64,000 nucleotides of DNA from Chitinophaga pinensis (GTDB taxonomy: Bacteria > Bacteroidota > Bacteroidia > NS11-12g > UBA955). Each line of letters begins with the position of its first letter. The stretch's first letter is position 1. Positions 16,367-26,143 of this stretch are shown piece after piece. The notes below the pieces were generated by a model, which was given only the letters and a program-made list of their open reading frames with translations, did not search any database and was not told the origin of the DNA. The position numbers were made by a program, and so were the translations under genes. The stretch lies in assembly GCA_945871905.1 (NCBI GenBank), contig CAMBXL010000003.1:62001-126000 (forward strand), written 5' to 3'.

Positions 16367-19300
16367 TTGAATCGAAATCTACAACAAATAGTTTTTGTTT
16401 TGAAACCACTCTTTATTGGTTTGATTTTATTTTTTTCAAATCTATCTGAAGCCCAACTTTTACTAGAAAACAAAGGCCGATTCCCCGAAAATATTACTTA
16501 TACCCAACAATTCAAGAATGGAATGGCTTATTTCAATACAACAGGTTATTCTATTGTATTGAATGATGAAGTCATCAAAGACAGCCTTTGGCATCACTTA
16601 CACAAATACAAAACCCTAAAACATGACTTTATAGTTCCTGCTCACCGATATGATGTTGAATTTGTAAATGCTTTAAAACCTCAAATAATCCCTTCCTTTC
16701 CTTCTCCCACTTTATACAACTTTTACAAGGGTTCTCAACCACAAAATTGGCATACCATGTTGCGTTCTTATGGCAAACTGTATTATCAAAACATCTATCC
16801 CAATATTGACTGGGAAGTTCTTTATTTACACCAAGCCAGTAAACACAATTTCATTATCAATCCTTTTGGTAATCACCGAAATATTCAATTAAGATACAAC
16901 TTTACGTCTGGGGTGTCGATAGAAAATGGTCACTTAAAAATAAAAACGAGTGTGGGTACGCTTATTGAACACAAACCTTATGCCTACCAAATTATAGAAA
17001 ATGACACTGTAGTAATTCCTTGCAAGTATCAACTCAAAAAAACCAAGGATTCTTATCTTGTTTCATTTGAGATTGCGGAATACCATCAAAACCACCGTTT
17101 GATTATTGACCCTGTTTTGGTTTTTTCGACATACAGTGGCAGTCAAGGTGACAATTTTGGCTTTACATCAACCCATGATTCCAAATCGAACCTTTATGGT
17201 GCGGGTATTGTAGATGGTGGCACGGGAACAAATTCGGGCGATTTCCCTTTTACAACTGGTGCCTTCCAAACCGTTTATTCTGGCGGTCAGGGTTTAGCGC
17301 CTGCCAATCTTCCTTGTGACATCGGCATCAATAAATTTGACAGTGCAGGAAACACCCAATTATATGGCACTTATTTGGGTGGCGATAGAGATGAATTTCC
17401 TCACAGTTTGGTGGTTGACAATCAGGACAATGTAATTATTATGGGCACCACTTATTCTAATGATTTTCCGGTTCACGACTCGGCTTTTGACAAAACCATC
17501 AATGGGCAAACCGATATTTTTGTTGTTAAGCTTAGTGAAAATGGAAGCACAATGATGGGAGGTTCTTATATTGGTGGCAGTGGTTTTGACGGCATTAATG
17601 GCAATGATTTAAGATTCAACTATGCCGATGATTTTAGGGGTGATGTAATTGTAGATTCAAGTAACAATATCTATGTAGCTTCTACCACTTATAGTGCCAA
17701 TTTCCCTATTAGAAATGCCATACAAAGTTCGCGTGCTTCGCTCCAAGATGGTTGTGTTTTCAGTTTTGATCCATTGATTAGAAAGTTGAGATTTAGCACC
17801 TATTTAGGCGGCAACGATGACGATGCCATGTATTCAATTAGAATGTATGACACATTTATATACTTGGGTGGAGGTACTGCTAGTAATGCCATGGCGTTTC
17901 CAGTAAGCGGACACCAAAATGCCTACAATGGCGGCCGTGCCGATGGTTTTCTTGCTAAAATAACTCAAAAAGGCAAACTCATTAATAGCACCTATTTTGG
18001 GACCCCTTCCTACGACCAAATCTTTTTTCTGGACATAGATGTGAATGGTCAGGTGTATGCCGCAGGTCAAACAGATGGAGATATAAACAGAACCCCCAAC
18101 ACCTATGGTTCTGACAAAAAAAGTCAATTTGTAGTTAGATATTCTCCCAACATTGCTGTTATTAATTTGGCTACCACATTTGGTAACAGGAACAACAACC
18201 CCGAACTTTCTCCATCTGCATTTTTAGTAGACAGATGTGACAATATTTACTTTTCGGGTTGGGGTAGTCCTATAGACTATGATGGTTTGCACTCTTTGAC
18301 AACATTTGGTTTACCTATTTCATCTAATGCCATACAACCTAATACTGATAATAAAGATTTTTACTTGTTGGTTTTAAACAAAAATGCCTCTAATTTACTT
18401 TATGCAACCTATTACGGTGGTGACAAAACAGAAGACCATGTTGATGGAGGCACATCTAGGTTTGACAAAAGAGGGGTTGTTTATCAATCGGTTTGTGCTA
18501 GTTGTCCTGATGTGGGAGGCAATCAAGATTTTCCAATAACTTCTAATGTTCCCTTCCCTACCAATTTAAGTCCTAGATGCAGTAATGCTACCTTTAAAAT
18601 AGATTTTCAAATCAACTATTCAATCGATGCATTGTTTAATGCTACTCCTAAATTAGGATGTTTGCCTTTACCTGTCCAATTTACAAAAACAAGCATACTT
18701 GCACGTCAATATTATTGGGATTTTGGAGATGGAAGTCCTATAGACACAGGCAAAAACCCAATCCATATTTACACCAAACCAGGCTTATTTAAGGTCAAAC
18801 TGTTGGCTGTAGATTCTTTTTCATGTAACGTCTCTGAATTTGACTCTACTTTCATTGAGGTTAAAGAAACCCCTAATTCTGACTTTGAATTCAAAACCGA
18901 AGTTTGTAGCAATGAATTTATATTTAAAAACTTATCGGAAAATGCGACTAATCCTGAATGGGATTTTGGCGACAGCAGTAACATATCAATAGCAGACAAT
19001 CCAACTCATATTTACACCAAAGATGGTTATTTTAAGGTATTGTTAAAAGTAACACACCCTACGTCAGGGTGTACGGATACGCAAAGCACTATTATTCCGT
19101 ATTTCAACGACCCTTTACAATCTATAAAGATTCCAAATGTATTTACACCAAATAATGACAACACGAATGATTGTTATACCATAGGCGGTTTAAACCCAGG
19201 GTGCGATGAAGCCAAAATTTGGATATACAACCGTTGGGGAATCTTGGTATTTGAGGGTACATTGCCTACTGAATGTTGGACCGGCTATTTGAATAACAGT

Positions 19301-19411
19301 AACGAACCGCTTACAAGTGGCATTTATTATTATATACTAGAGTTGGACAGTAAAAGAAAAGAATTTTCGGACCGCAAAACCATCAACGGGGTTATTCATC
19401 TCATTAAGTAA
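16367..19411 (+). CDS. Secreted SBBP/PKD surface protein with gliding-motility-type (T9SS type B) C-terminal domain
   Basis: 1014 residues. The start is TTG; no ATG lies before the signal peptide (FVLKPLFIGLILFFSNL, cleaved near SEAQ). The N-terminal region beginning 'LLENKGRFPENITYTQQF' matches the DUF7948-type domain that precedes SBBP beta-propeller repeats, visible as recurring 'STYLGG..DE' and 'YATYYGGDKTED' units. Two PKD domains follow around 'YYWDFGDGSPIDTGKNPIHIY' and 'EWDFGDSSN'. The last 90 residues (IPNVFTPNNDNTND, IYNRWG, TSGIYYYILEL) are the gliding-associated CHU_C / type B T9SS domain. The product should be exported by the type IX system and held at the cell surface. Specific role unknown. 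Confidence 0.88.
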   Translation: MNRNLQQIVFVLKPLFIGLILFFSNLSEAQLLLENKGRFPENITYTQQFKNGMAYFNTTGYSIVLNDEVIKDSLWHHLHKYKTLKHDFIVPAHRYDVEFVNALKPQIIPSFPSPTLYNFYKGSQPQNWHTMLRSYGKLYYQNIYPNIDWEVLYLHQASKHNFIINPFGNHRNIQLRYNFTSGVSIENGHLKIKTSVGTLIEHKPYAYQIIENDTVVIPCKYQLKKTKDSYLVSFEIAEYHQNHRLIIDPVLVFSTYSGSQGDNFGFTSTHDSKSNLYGAGIVDGGTGTNSGDFPFTTGAFQTVYSGGQGLAPANLPCDIGINKFDSAGNTQLYGTYLGGDRDEFPHSLVVDNQDNVIIMGTTYSNDFPVHDSAFDKTINGQTDIFVVKLSENGSTMMGGSYIGGSGFDGINGNDLRFNYADDFRGDVIVDSSNNIYVASTTYSANFPIRNAIQSSRASLQDGCVFSFDPLIRKLRFSTYLGGNDDDAMYSIRMYDTFIYLGGGTASNAMAFPVSGHQNAYNGGRADGFLAKITQKGKLINSTYFGTPSYDQIFFLDIDVNGQVYAAGQTDGDINRTPNTYGSDKKSQFVVRYSPNIAVINLATTFGNRNNNPELSPSAFLVDRCDNIYFSGWGSPIDYDGLHSLTTFGLPISSNAIQPNTDNKDFYLLVLNKNASNLLYATYYGGDKTEDHVDGGTSRFDKRGVVYQSVCASCPDVGGNQDFPITSNVPFPTNLSPRCSNATFKIDFQINYSIDALFNATPKLGCLPLPVQFTKTSILARQYYWDFGDGSPIDTGKNPIHIYTKPGLFKVKLLAVDSFSCNVSEFDSTFIEVKETPNSDFEFKTEVCSNEFIFKNLSENATNPEWDFGDSSNISIADNPTHIYTKDGYFKVLLKVTHPTSGCTDTQSTIIPYFNDPLQSIKIPNVFTPNNDNTNDCYTIGGLNPGCDEAKIWIYNRWGILVFEGTLPTECWTGYLNNSNEPLTSGIYYYILELDSKRKEFSDRKTINGVIHLIK

Positions 19412-19412
19412 A

Positions 19413-19538
19413 CTACTTGTTGAGGTAGGCTGTCAACATCCAAATGGTTTTTTCTTGAGCACGAATGTAATCACTCATTAAAGCATTAGTTCCTTCATCC
19501 TCTAATTCCGATGCAATTCCAAGAATTTCTCTTTGACT
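19413..19538 (-). pseudogene. dps: Remnant of a Dps/ferritin-like gene (C-terminal 41 codons only)
   Basis: On the minus strand the frame ending in TAG (19413-19415) reads REILGIASELEDEGTNAL, then SDYIRAQEKTIWMLTAYL. This is the characteristic last helix pair of Dps proteins ('.DEGT.DL.SDYI..QEK..WM..A.L'). Upstream of about codon 41 the match is lost, there is no start codon, and none of the ferroxidase residues are present. The sequence is only about 126 bases long between two intact genes. It is read as the decayed 3' end of a dps gene whose front part was deleted. Confidence 0.75.
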
Positions 19539-19637
19539 ATTTATTTCTTTTTGGGGGCAAAAAAGATGAAATATAGCATTTAATAAGTGACAAAAAAAAC
19601 ATCAATCTGCACAGCATGAAACCAATAACCGATGAAA

Positions 19638-20918
19638 TTAGTCTTCGTTATTGTACAACAATTCCCTTTCGGTTTTTTTGACTTTCATGCCATCGGTGAG
19701 TTTGAAACTAATGGCTTCATAAGGTGCTACTATCACCTCGTCGCCCTTTTTCAATCCGCTTATGACATGTATAAATTTTGTGTCTTGAATGCCTGTTTTC
19801 ACGACTCTTTGTTTGGCAATACCATTTTCATACACAAACACCACTTCCTCTTTTTCGGTAGCGTTTCCTTTTTTCTCTTTCATTGTAATGGCGCTAACAT
19901 CTATGGCAGTCACCTGTTTTTTGTAAGTGGTATAAATATGAACTGTTGAGGACATTCCGGGCCTGAACAACCAATTTCCTTTATTTTCCGCCAACAATTG
20001 TTGATACGATGATTCTAAAATTAGCACTTTCACCTCGTATTTTGTTACTTGGTCGGTACTCATTTGCACTCCTGAAGATTTTGAACTATTGGCAACTTGT
20101 GTCACTATACCCTTAAACATTTTCCCGGGAAAGGCGTTTACCTCTACTCCAGCGCTGTCACCCACATGTATTCTAACAATATCATTTTCGTTCACTTCCA
20201 CACGCACTTCCATTCTACTTAAGTTGGAAATACGCATCATTTCTGTTCCTGCCATCTGTGCTGTACCCACCACACGTTCACCTCTTTTGCTTACCAAACC
20301 TGTTATGACGCCTGATGTAGGGGCTATAACATTGGTTCGGTTGTAATTTTTACCCGCTTGGTTTACACTCGCTTGCACTGAAGCCGTGTTGTATTGCGAG
20401 GCCAAAACCTGTTTCTCTGCCGATTCATACTCTGCTTTTGACATCATATATTGTGCCTCTGCTGTATTAAATTCTTGTTGACTTATTACCTTATCCTCAA
20501 ATAACTTCTTTTGCATTTCGAAATTCTTTTTTTGTAATTCCAAACTGGCTCTTACTCGGGTAAGTTGTGCTTGCACATTAGCCGCATTGGCTTTGGCATT
20601 ATTCAATCCTGCATTGGCTTGTTCCAACTGTGTTTGGTAAATATCGGGATTTATTCTTGCTAATAACTGTCCTTTTTGTACTTGTTCACCCTCTTGGATG
20701 TACAAGTCTATGATTTCTCCTGATACATCGGGACTAATTTTAACTTCATTTTCAGGATATATAGTACCACTTGCTGTTACTTCCTCCACAATATTCTGAA
20801 GACTTACTTTGTCTGTAGCTATATTTAATCCTTTTTTATCTTTTTTAGCAAAAAGCACTGCGACTATTAGCACAATACTGATACTTGCTAAAACTATAAT
20901 TATTTTTTTGGTTGACAT
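19638..20918 (-). CDS. HlyD/MacA-type efflux RND transporter periplasmic adaptor subunit
   Basis: 426 residues. An N-terminal membrane anchor (IIIVLASISIVLIVAVLF) is followed by a biotinyl-lipoyl half-domain ('LYIQEGEQVQKGQLLARINP'), a long coiled-coil hairpin rich in Ala, Gln and Lys (about 95-190), the second lipoyl half ('APTSGVITGLVSKRGERV') and a beta-barrel/membrane-proximal domain. Such adaptors link an inner-membrane ABC (MacB) or RND pump to an outer-membrane TolC channel. The tolC-like gene starts just upstream (gap of 7 bases), so the two form an operon, but the inner-membrane pump is not in the window downstream. The substrate cannot be deduced. Confidence 0.92.
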   Translation of the reverse strand: MSTKKIIIVLASISIVLIVAVLFAKKDKKGLNIATDKVSLQNIVEEVTASGTIYPENEVKISPDVSGEIIDLYIQEGEQVQKGQLLARINPDIYQTQLEQANAGLNNAKANAANVQAQLTRVRASLELQKKNFEMQKKLFEDKVISQQEFNTAEAQYMMSKAEYESAEKQVLASQYNTASVQASVNQAGKNYNRTNVIAPTSGVITGLVSKRGERVVGTAQMAGTEMMRISNLSRMEVRVEVNENDIVRIHVGDSAGVEVNAFPGKMFKGIVTQVANSSKSSGVQMSTDQVTKYEVKVLILESSYQQLLAENKGNWLFRPGMSSTVHIYTTYKKQVTAIDVSAITMKEKKGNATEKEEVVFVYENGIAKQRVVKTGIQDTKFIHVISGLKKGDEVIVAPYEAISFKLTDGMKVKKTERELLYNNED

Positions 20919-20925
20919 GGTTGTT

Positions 20926-22341
20926 TTATAATGCGATTGGATTTCCTTTGTAAAATTCTATAATAAGTGCTCTAAATACAACTTCGTATTTGGCTTGTAT
21001 TTCATTGGATGTTGCCATACTATAATTGTTTTTGGCTTGTGTTAGTTCAAACACATTGGTTGCCCCTGCTTCGTATCTTTTTTGAATGTAATTCAAATTA
21101 TTTTGCTGCGCTTCCACACTTTTCGTGGTAGCTGCATACCTTTGGGTAGCTGCTAAATAATTGTTGTAGGCTAAGTTTATCTCATTCATCAATGAATTTT
21201 CCACTCTTTTTAAATTCAGTTCACTCACCTGACTGTTTATTTTTGATTTTGCAATTTGATTTTGCGACTGAAACCCATTGAACAAATTCCAACTTAAACT
21301 TATGCCTGCACTTTGACCAATATTGTCACGCAATTGTTTATTAAAATCAATGGTTTTGGTTTGAAATGAATAAACAGGTTGCACCACATTTTCATTCCCA
21401 TTTTGAGTGACACCAATTACTTGAGTTCCATTGATATTTACACCTGTAATTTCTCTGGCGTTTTCAGAAAAAACGGTACTAACCGACCCGTACAACGATA
21501 CCGTTGGCGACCACAAGCTTTTACTGACTCTTATTTGAATATCTGCAGCTTCTTTTTGTAATACTGCCGCCCTTACTTGTGGCAATTTGGATACAGCAGC
21601 TCTGTATATATCATCTGCAGTTCCTGTTTGTGCCATTAGTGTTTGAATATTGGCGGGCATCAACAATTCAAATGGATCGCTAAACGGGTATTGCATCAAC
21701 ATTTTAAGACTAAGAATGGCATTATTATATTGTGCATTGGCATTAATAATCGCTAATTCCTCGTTGGCAAGTTGCGCCTTTTGGGTTAGTAACACCGTTA
21801 AATCTGCAACTCCCGCATCCACCATTTTTTGAGCTCTTATAATGTTTTGTAGGGTCGTTTGCACTTGCATTTCTGCATTTTTAACTTGTTCTACACTTTG
21901 AATAACCAATAAGTATGCAGAAGAAACATTGATAGCCACTTGGTTCTTGATATTCTCTATATTTTCGGCAGATACTTTTCTCAATGTTTGTTGTTGCTTA
22001 ATGTTATTATAATTTTGAAATCCATTAAAAACAGTCAATCCAGCATTCAGACCGATGTTATTAGAGCGCAATGTTTGATTGATAAACGTATTGGTAAATC
22101 GGTCAATGGTTCTACCAAACTGATAGTGCTGACCTGCACTTGCAGAAAGAGAAGGCAACAAACTGGTGTAACTTTGGCGTTCACCTATCTCAACACTTCT
22201 TTCACTTAAAAGCGCTTGTTGCACATCTAAGTTATTTTTCCAAGCGTAATCAATACAATCTTTCAATAAAAAAGGAGAAGATTGTGCTCTAATTGAGCTC
22301 ACCATGAGTGAAAAAACACCAAATAAAACCAATTTACGCAT
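20926..22341 (-). CDS. TolC-family outer membrane efflux protein
   Basis: About 471 residues from the ATG at 22341, which starts the signal peptide MRKLVLFGVFSLMVSSIRAQ; the frame is open for another 61 codons upstream but these run into the crtI gene and are not protein-like. Two OEP repeats of alternating helices and strands are visible ('DCIDYAWKNNLDVQQALLSE' and 'AGISLSWNLFNGFQSQNQIA'), the classical TolC duplication. The product forms a trimeric outer-membrane and periplasmic tunnel. It is first in an operon with the HlyD-type adaptor and has a well-formed promoter at 22369-22398. Confidence 0.94.
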   Translation of the reverse strand: MRKLVLFGVFSLMVSSIRAQSSPFLLKDCIDYAWKNNLDVQQALLSERSVEIGERQSYTSLLPSLSASAGQHYQFGRTIDRFTNTFINQTLRSNNIGLNAGLTVFNGFQNYNNIKQQQTLRKVSAENIENIKNQVAINVSSAYLLVIQSVEQVKNAEMQVQTTLQNIIRAQKMVDAGVADLTVLLTQKAQLANEELAIINANAQYNNAILSLKMLMQYPFSDPFELLMPANIQTLMAQTGTADDIYRAAVSKLPQVRAAVLQKEAADIQIRVSKSLWSPTVSLYGSVSTVFSENAREITGVNINGTQVIGVTQNGNENVVQPVYSFQTKTIDFNKQLRDNIGQSAGISLSWNLFNGFQSQNQIAKSKINSQVSELNLKRVENSLMNEINLAYNNYLAATQRYAATTKSVEAQQNNLNYIQKRYEAGATNVFELTQAKNNYSMATSNEIQAKYEVVFRALIIEFYKGNPIAL

Positions 22342-22368
22342 CTTGTATTTTCTTTTTAAAAATTTTGT

Positions 22369-22398
22369 CAAAGCTAATCCGTTTATTTTTTTATCAAA
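22369..22398 (-). promoter_or_regulatory. Promoter TTTG-N18-TAGCTTTG of the tolC-hlyD operon
   Basis: On the minus strand, a -33 TTTG (22395-22398) and -7 TAGCTTTG (22369-22376) are separated by 18 bases, within the usual Bacteroidota spacing. The start site would be near 22365, about 24 bases before the ATG at 22341, which confirms the shorter start. Confidence 0.65.
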
Positions 22399-22436
22399 AT
22401 TACATTCGATTAATTTAATTGTTAAACGACCAAAAG

Positions 22437-23909
22437 TTAATTGTCTAAAATCAAATTGCTTGTAATTTTGGCACTCAACAGACACAATGGTATTCCTCCT
22501 CCGGGATGAACACTGCCTCCACAAAAATACAAATCACGAATACTTCCACTGAAATTGGCATGTCTGAAAAATGCTGACATAAGCGCATTACTACTACTGC
22601 CATAGAGTGCTCCTTTGTAACTTGAAGTTTTGGATTCTATTAATCTTGGGTCAAGTAGCTGTTCCTCTTCAATCAATGGTTCAATATCTGTCTTTAACAT
22701 GCTATTGATTTTTGAAATCACCTTTTGTCGTGCTGTTTTAATTAACGCATCCCAATCTTGACCTTCATTACAAGGCACATTAATCATTACAAACCAATTT
22801 TCCGAACCTTGTGGGGCATCTTCCTGCCTACATTTTGAGCTTATGTTAATGTATATAGTCGGGTCATTGTCTATCAATTTTTCATTAAAAAGGGTGTTAA
22901 ATTCTTTTTGATAATCGTTACTAAACAAGATGTTGTGCAATCCCAATTCGGAGAACTCTTTGCGTATTCCCCAATAAAAAATAAGGGCACTACTGCTGGA
23001 TTCTACCTTATTAACTTTGCTAGGGGTTTTAACAGTTGGCATTAATTTTTTGTAAGTTGGATACACATCCATGTTACTTACAGTAATATCGGCAGCAATA
23101 AAATGACCATTCAACATGATTCCTTTGCTCCTATTTCCCTCCACTACTATAGATTGAACGGCGGCATTGTATATAAACTTAACCCCTTTTCTTTCTGCCA
23201 AATCAACCAAAGATTGGGTAATACTGTGCATCCCTTTTACGGGAAAGAATGTGCCATAGCCAAACTCCAAATGAGGGATAATATTTAGTGTAGCAGGCGC
23301 AACATAAGGATTGCTGCCATTGTAAGTTGCATATCGATTGAAAAATTGCACCAAATACTTGCTTTTGAAGGTTGTCGTATTTTTAATATTCATACTCGTC
23401 AACATATTCAAACGCCACAAATTCAGAATACCTATAAGGCCTGTTTTGCAAAAATAAGTACTCAGCTTATGCAATGATTTTTCCAAAAAAACAGGTCGGG
23501 TTACATTGTACATGAACTTACTTTTATTTAAAAAACGAGTCACGGTAGTTTTGTCCTCACCAAATTTTTGATGTGCCAATTCCGTGAATGCTTCGGCGGA
23601 ACTTGGCGAGTTAAACTGAGTGCCATCAGGATAAAAATAGTGACAGGCAGTATCTAATTTAATATAGTTGAAATACTGTTTTGGGTTTTCTCCATACAGC
23701 TCAAACAATTCATCGACAAACATGGGCATCGTAAACAATGATGGACCAGCATCAAAACGGTAATGACCCAATTGTAGTTCCGATAACTTACCACCAGGAT
23801 AGGCATTTGCCTCATATACTTCGACCTCAAAACCCTTTGCCCTAAGCCTCAATGCTGTTGCAATACCGGCAATTCCGGCACCAATGATTATGACTTTTTT
23901 TGTTTGCAT
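22437..23909 (-). CDS. crtI: CrtI-type phytoene/carotenoid desaturase (FAD-dependent)
   Basis: About 490 residues from the ATG at 23909; a frame start 15 bases earlier is less likely. The N-terminal Rossmann FAD motif KVIIIGAGIAGIATAL and the 'EANAYPGGKL' segment, with the carotenoid-desaturase C-terminal signature 'FCGGSVHPGGGIPLCLLSAK', identify the CrtI family. These enzymes introduce double bases' worth of desaturation into phytoene or related polyenes at the cytoplasmic membrane. No crtB, crtY or crtZ gene is nearby, so the exact substrate (phytoene, 1-hydroxycarotenoid or a diapo-type polyene) cannot be assigned. The gene is transcribed in the same direction as the efflux operon but is separated from it by 95 bases containing that operon's promoter. 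Confidence 0.88.
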   Translation of the reverse strand: MQTKKVIIIGAGIAGIATALRLRAKGFEVEVYEANAYPGGKLSELQLGHYRFDAGPSLFTMPMFVDELFELYGENPKQYFNYIKLDTACHYFYPDGTQFNSPSSAEAFTELAHQKFGEDKTTVTRFLNKSKFMYNVTRPVFLEKSLHKLSTYFCKTGLIGILNLWRLNMLTSMNIKNTTTFKSKYLVQFFNRYATYNGSNPYVAPATLNIIPHLEFGYGTFFPVKGMHSITQSLVDLAERKGVKFIYNAAVQSIVVEGNRSKGIMLNGHFIAADITVSNMDVYPTYKKLMPTVKTPSKVNKVESSSSALIFYWGIRKEFSELGLHNILFSNDYQKEFNTLFNEKLIDNDPTIYINISSKCRQEDAPQGSENWFVMINVPCNEGQDWDALIKTARQKVISKINSMLKTDIEPLIEEEQLLDPRLIESKTSSYKGALYGSSSNALMSAFFRHANFSGSIRDLYFCGGSVHPGGGIPLCLLSAKITSNLILDN

Positions 23910-24059
23910 ATATGTGAATAGCAAAGTAAATGATTTATTGTTTTAATTTCTAAAATAAAGTATGTTTTTGTTTAAATCCATATCATTAAAGTGTTCTTAC
24001 ATTTTCTATCCTTTTAAAATAAGTATTGATTAACCTTTTTTAATCTATCTCAAATGGAT

Positions 24060-24067
24060 TAAATTTG
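24060..24067 (+). promoter_or_regulatory. -7 promoter box (TAAATTTG) directly before the VWA gene
   Basis: TAAATTTG ends 6 bases before the ATG at 24074; the predicted start site (about 24070-24073) nearly coincides with the ATG. The TTG at 24065 lies inside the box and is therefore not the start. Confidence 0.55.
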
Positions 24068-24073
24068 CATCCA

Positions 24074-26143
24074 ATGCAATTGCTTTTGTCTGCACCTTGG
24101 TGGTTTATCGTGTTCTGTTTACTAGCAGGATTGGGCTATGCATTTTTGCTTTATCAGTCGCATTTAAAATCAACTTTATACAAGATACTCTTTGTTCTTC
24201 GTTTTTTAGTTGTTACTATTTTGTGCTTTCTCCTCCTTTCGCCTTTGTTTGTTTACAAAAAAAAGACCCTCGAAAAACCTAAAATTTTATTGGTGCTTGA
24301 CCAATCGGAATCTTTGATAAACAACGCCTCGAAACTTGATTATGAAACTAGATTTACGAATGAGTGGAAGGATTTGAAAGACCAATTGGGAAACGATTTT
24401 GATGTTGAATACTTAACTTTAGGAAGCGAAATTACGCCTTCTGACTCTTTTCAATTCAATCAAAAAAAGACCCATATCAGTCAATTGTTTGATTATGTAA
24501 ATAACACTTACACCCGACAAAATATTGGTGCAGTGGTGTTGGCATCCGACGGACTTTTTAACCGAGGAATTAACCCTTTGTACAAATCATTTAATACCGC
24601 TACTCACTTATACACTATTGGCATGGGTGATACTTTATTAAAAAAAGACTTGAAAATAAAAGAAGCAAATGCCAATGCCATTGCCTATTTGAACAATTTA
24701 TTTCCTGTTGAAATTGCCATTCAAGCCAACGGTTGTGAGGGTAAAAATACGGTTCTTACGGTTAGTTCTAATGGAAAAACATTACATACTGAAACGGCTT
24801 CCATTAATCAAACTAATTTTTACAAAACGGTAAGTGTCAATGTAGCGGCCGACCTCCCCGGCGTTAAGCATCTGATAGTAACTGTTCAAGCGGTGGAAAA
24901 TGAATTTACAGTAAAGAACAATAGGCAAGATGTTTTTGTAGATGTTATTGATGGTAGAGAAAAAATTGCCTTGATATATGATGGCCCCCATCCTGATATT
25001 GGCGCAATAAAAGAAGCTGTAAAAACCCAAGAAAACTATGAACTTATAAGTACCGACCTAGGTTCATTTAACCCAAAAGATTTGCCACAATACAGTGTCT
25101 TAATTTTACACCAAGTTCCCTCTAAGTCGAGCCCTTCGCAAGGATTAATGAATGCTATAAAACAAGCCAAAATTCCTGTTTGGTGTATTGTTGGCACTCA
25201 AACTAACGTGGACCAACTGAATCAACTTACCCCATTGGCCAAAATAGCCAAGCATCAAAACAGATACAATGAAAGTCAAGTTACTTCAAATACAAACTTT
25301 CAGTTATTTACATTAGAAACCAATACTTTTGAATCTCTTAGCAAATTTCCACCACTTAAGTCGCCTTATGGTTTTTACGAAACTGCTGACCCATCATACA
25401 CTTTGGCCTATCAAAAAATAGGAAGTGTAAACACGGCAATTCCTATGTTAACTTTTTATAGTAGCAATGGTGAAAAAACGGCGTTTTTGTTCGGTGAAGG
25501 CCTTTGGAAATGGCGATTGTCCGATTATGAAGAGAACGAAAACCACAATGCAAGCAATGAAATCATCAATAAAACCATTCAATTTTTAACTAATAAGGAG
25601 GACAAACGTAAGTTTAAGGCTTATCCCAATCAAAATAAATACGATGAAGATGAACCTATTAAATTTTATGCTGAATTATACAACGCAAACTATGAAGCAA
25701 TAGTGAACAAAAACGTTCAATTAACCATTAAGAATAACGCCAATAAATCCTTTCAATATAACTTTACACCTGCACAGAACAAATACCAAGTTGATTTAGG
25801 TTTTTTAAATTCAGGATTTTACAACTACACCGCAAAGGCTGATGGAATTACTGAAACGGTAAGTGGCAAAATCATAGTGAATGCACTTCAATTGGAATCA
25901 TTGGAAACCCAAGCAAATTTTCAATTATTAAGAGACCTTTCACAAAAACATAACGGCAATTTTTACAAGAACAATCAATTGGATGAATTGGCAAAAACAA
26001 TAAAAAACAATACCAATATCACAGGTAAAAAAAGAGTTGAAAAAACCATTGAAGATTTAATTCATTCAAAATGGATATTTGCTTTGATATTAGTTTTACT
26101 GACCATAGAATGGTTTATCCGTAAATATGAGGGCGCTTATTGA
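24074..26143 (+). CDS. Membrane-anchored protein with VWA-type domain, function unknown
   Basis: About 689 residues. Two N-terminal transmembrane helices (about 5-27 and 36-60) are followed by a von Willebrand A-like domain beginning with ILLVLDQSES, where D-x-S-x-S is the MIDAS metal-binding signature, and 'GAVVLASDGLFNRG' as a second core strand. The centre is beta-rich, resembling glutamine-amidotransferase-like or CARDB-like membrane proteins, and a final helix (WIFALILVLLTIEWFIRK) anchors the C-terminus. The layout resembles the large BatA/BatB-like membrane VWA proteins of Bacteroidota. It overlaps the following radical SAM gene by one base (TGATG), implying coupled translation. I cannot name the function; a scaffold or sensor in envelope biogenesis is inferred. 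Confidence 0.78.
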   Translation: MQLLLSAPWWFIVFCLLAGLGYAFLLYQSHLKSTLYKILFVLRFLVVTILCFLLLSPLFVYKKKTLEKPKILLVLDQSESLINNASKLDYETRFTNEWKDLKDQLGNDFDVEYLTLGSEITPSDSFQFNQKKTHISQLFDYVNNTYTRQNIGAVVLASDGLFNRGINPLYKSFNTATHLYTIGMGDTLLKKDLKIKEANANAIAYLNNLFPVEIAIQANGCEGKNTVLTVSSNGKTLHTETASINQTNFYKTVSVNVAADLPGVKHLIVTVQAVENEFTVKNNRQDVFVDVIDGREKIALIYDGPHPDIGAIKEAVKTQENYELISTDLGSFNPKDLPQYSVLILHQVPSKSSPSQGLMNAIKQAKIPVWCIVGTQTNVDQLNQLTPLAKIAKHQNRYNESQVTSNTNFQLFTLETNTFESLSKFPPLKSPYGFYETADPSYTLAYQKIGSVNTAIPMLTFYSSNGEKTAFLFGEGLWKWRLSDYEENENHNASNEIINKTIQFLTNKEDKRKFKAYPNQNKYDEDEPIKFYAELYNANYEAIVNKNVQLTIKNNANKSFQYNFTPAQNKYQVDLGFLNSGFYNYTAKADGITETVSGKIIVNALQLESLETQANFQLLRDLSQKHNGNFYKNNQLDELAKTIKNNTNITGKKRVEKTIEDLIHSKWIFALILVLLTIEWFIRKYEGAY

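Noticed and set aside
22342-22524. 61-codon N-terminal extension of the TolC-like protein
   Set aside because: It overlaps the crtI end, contains the promoter of the operon and precedes a perfect signal peptide at 22341.
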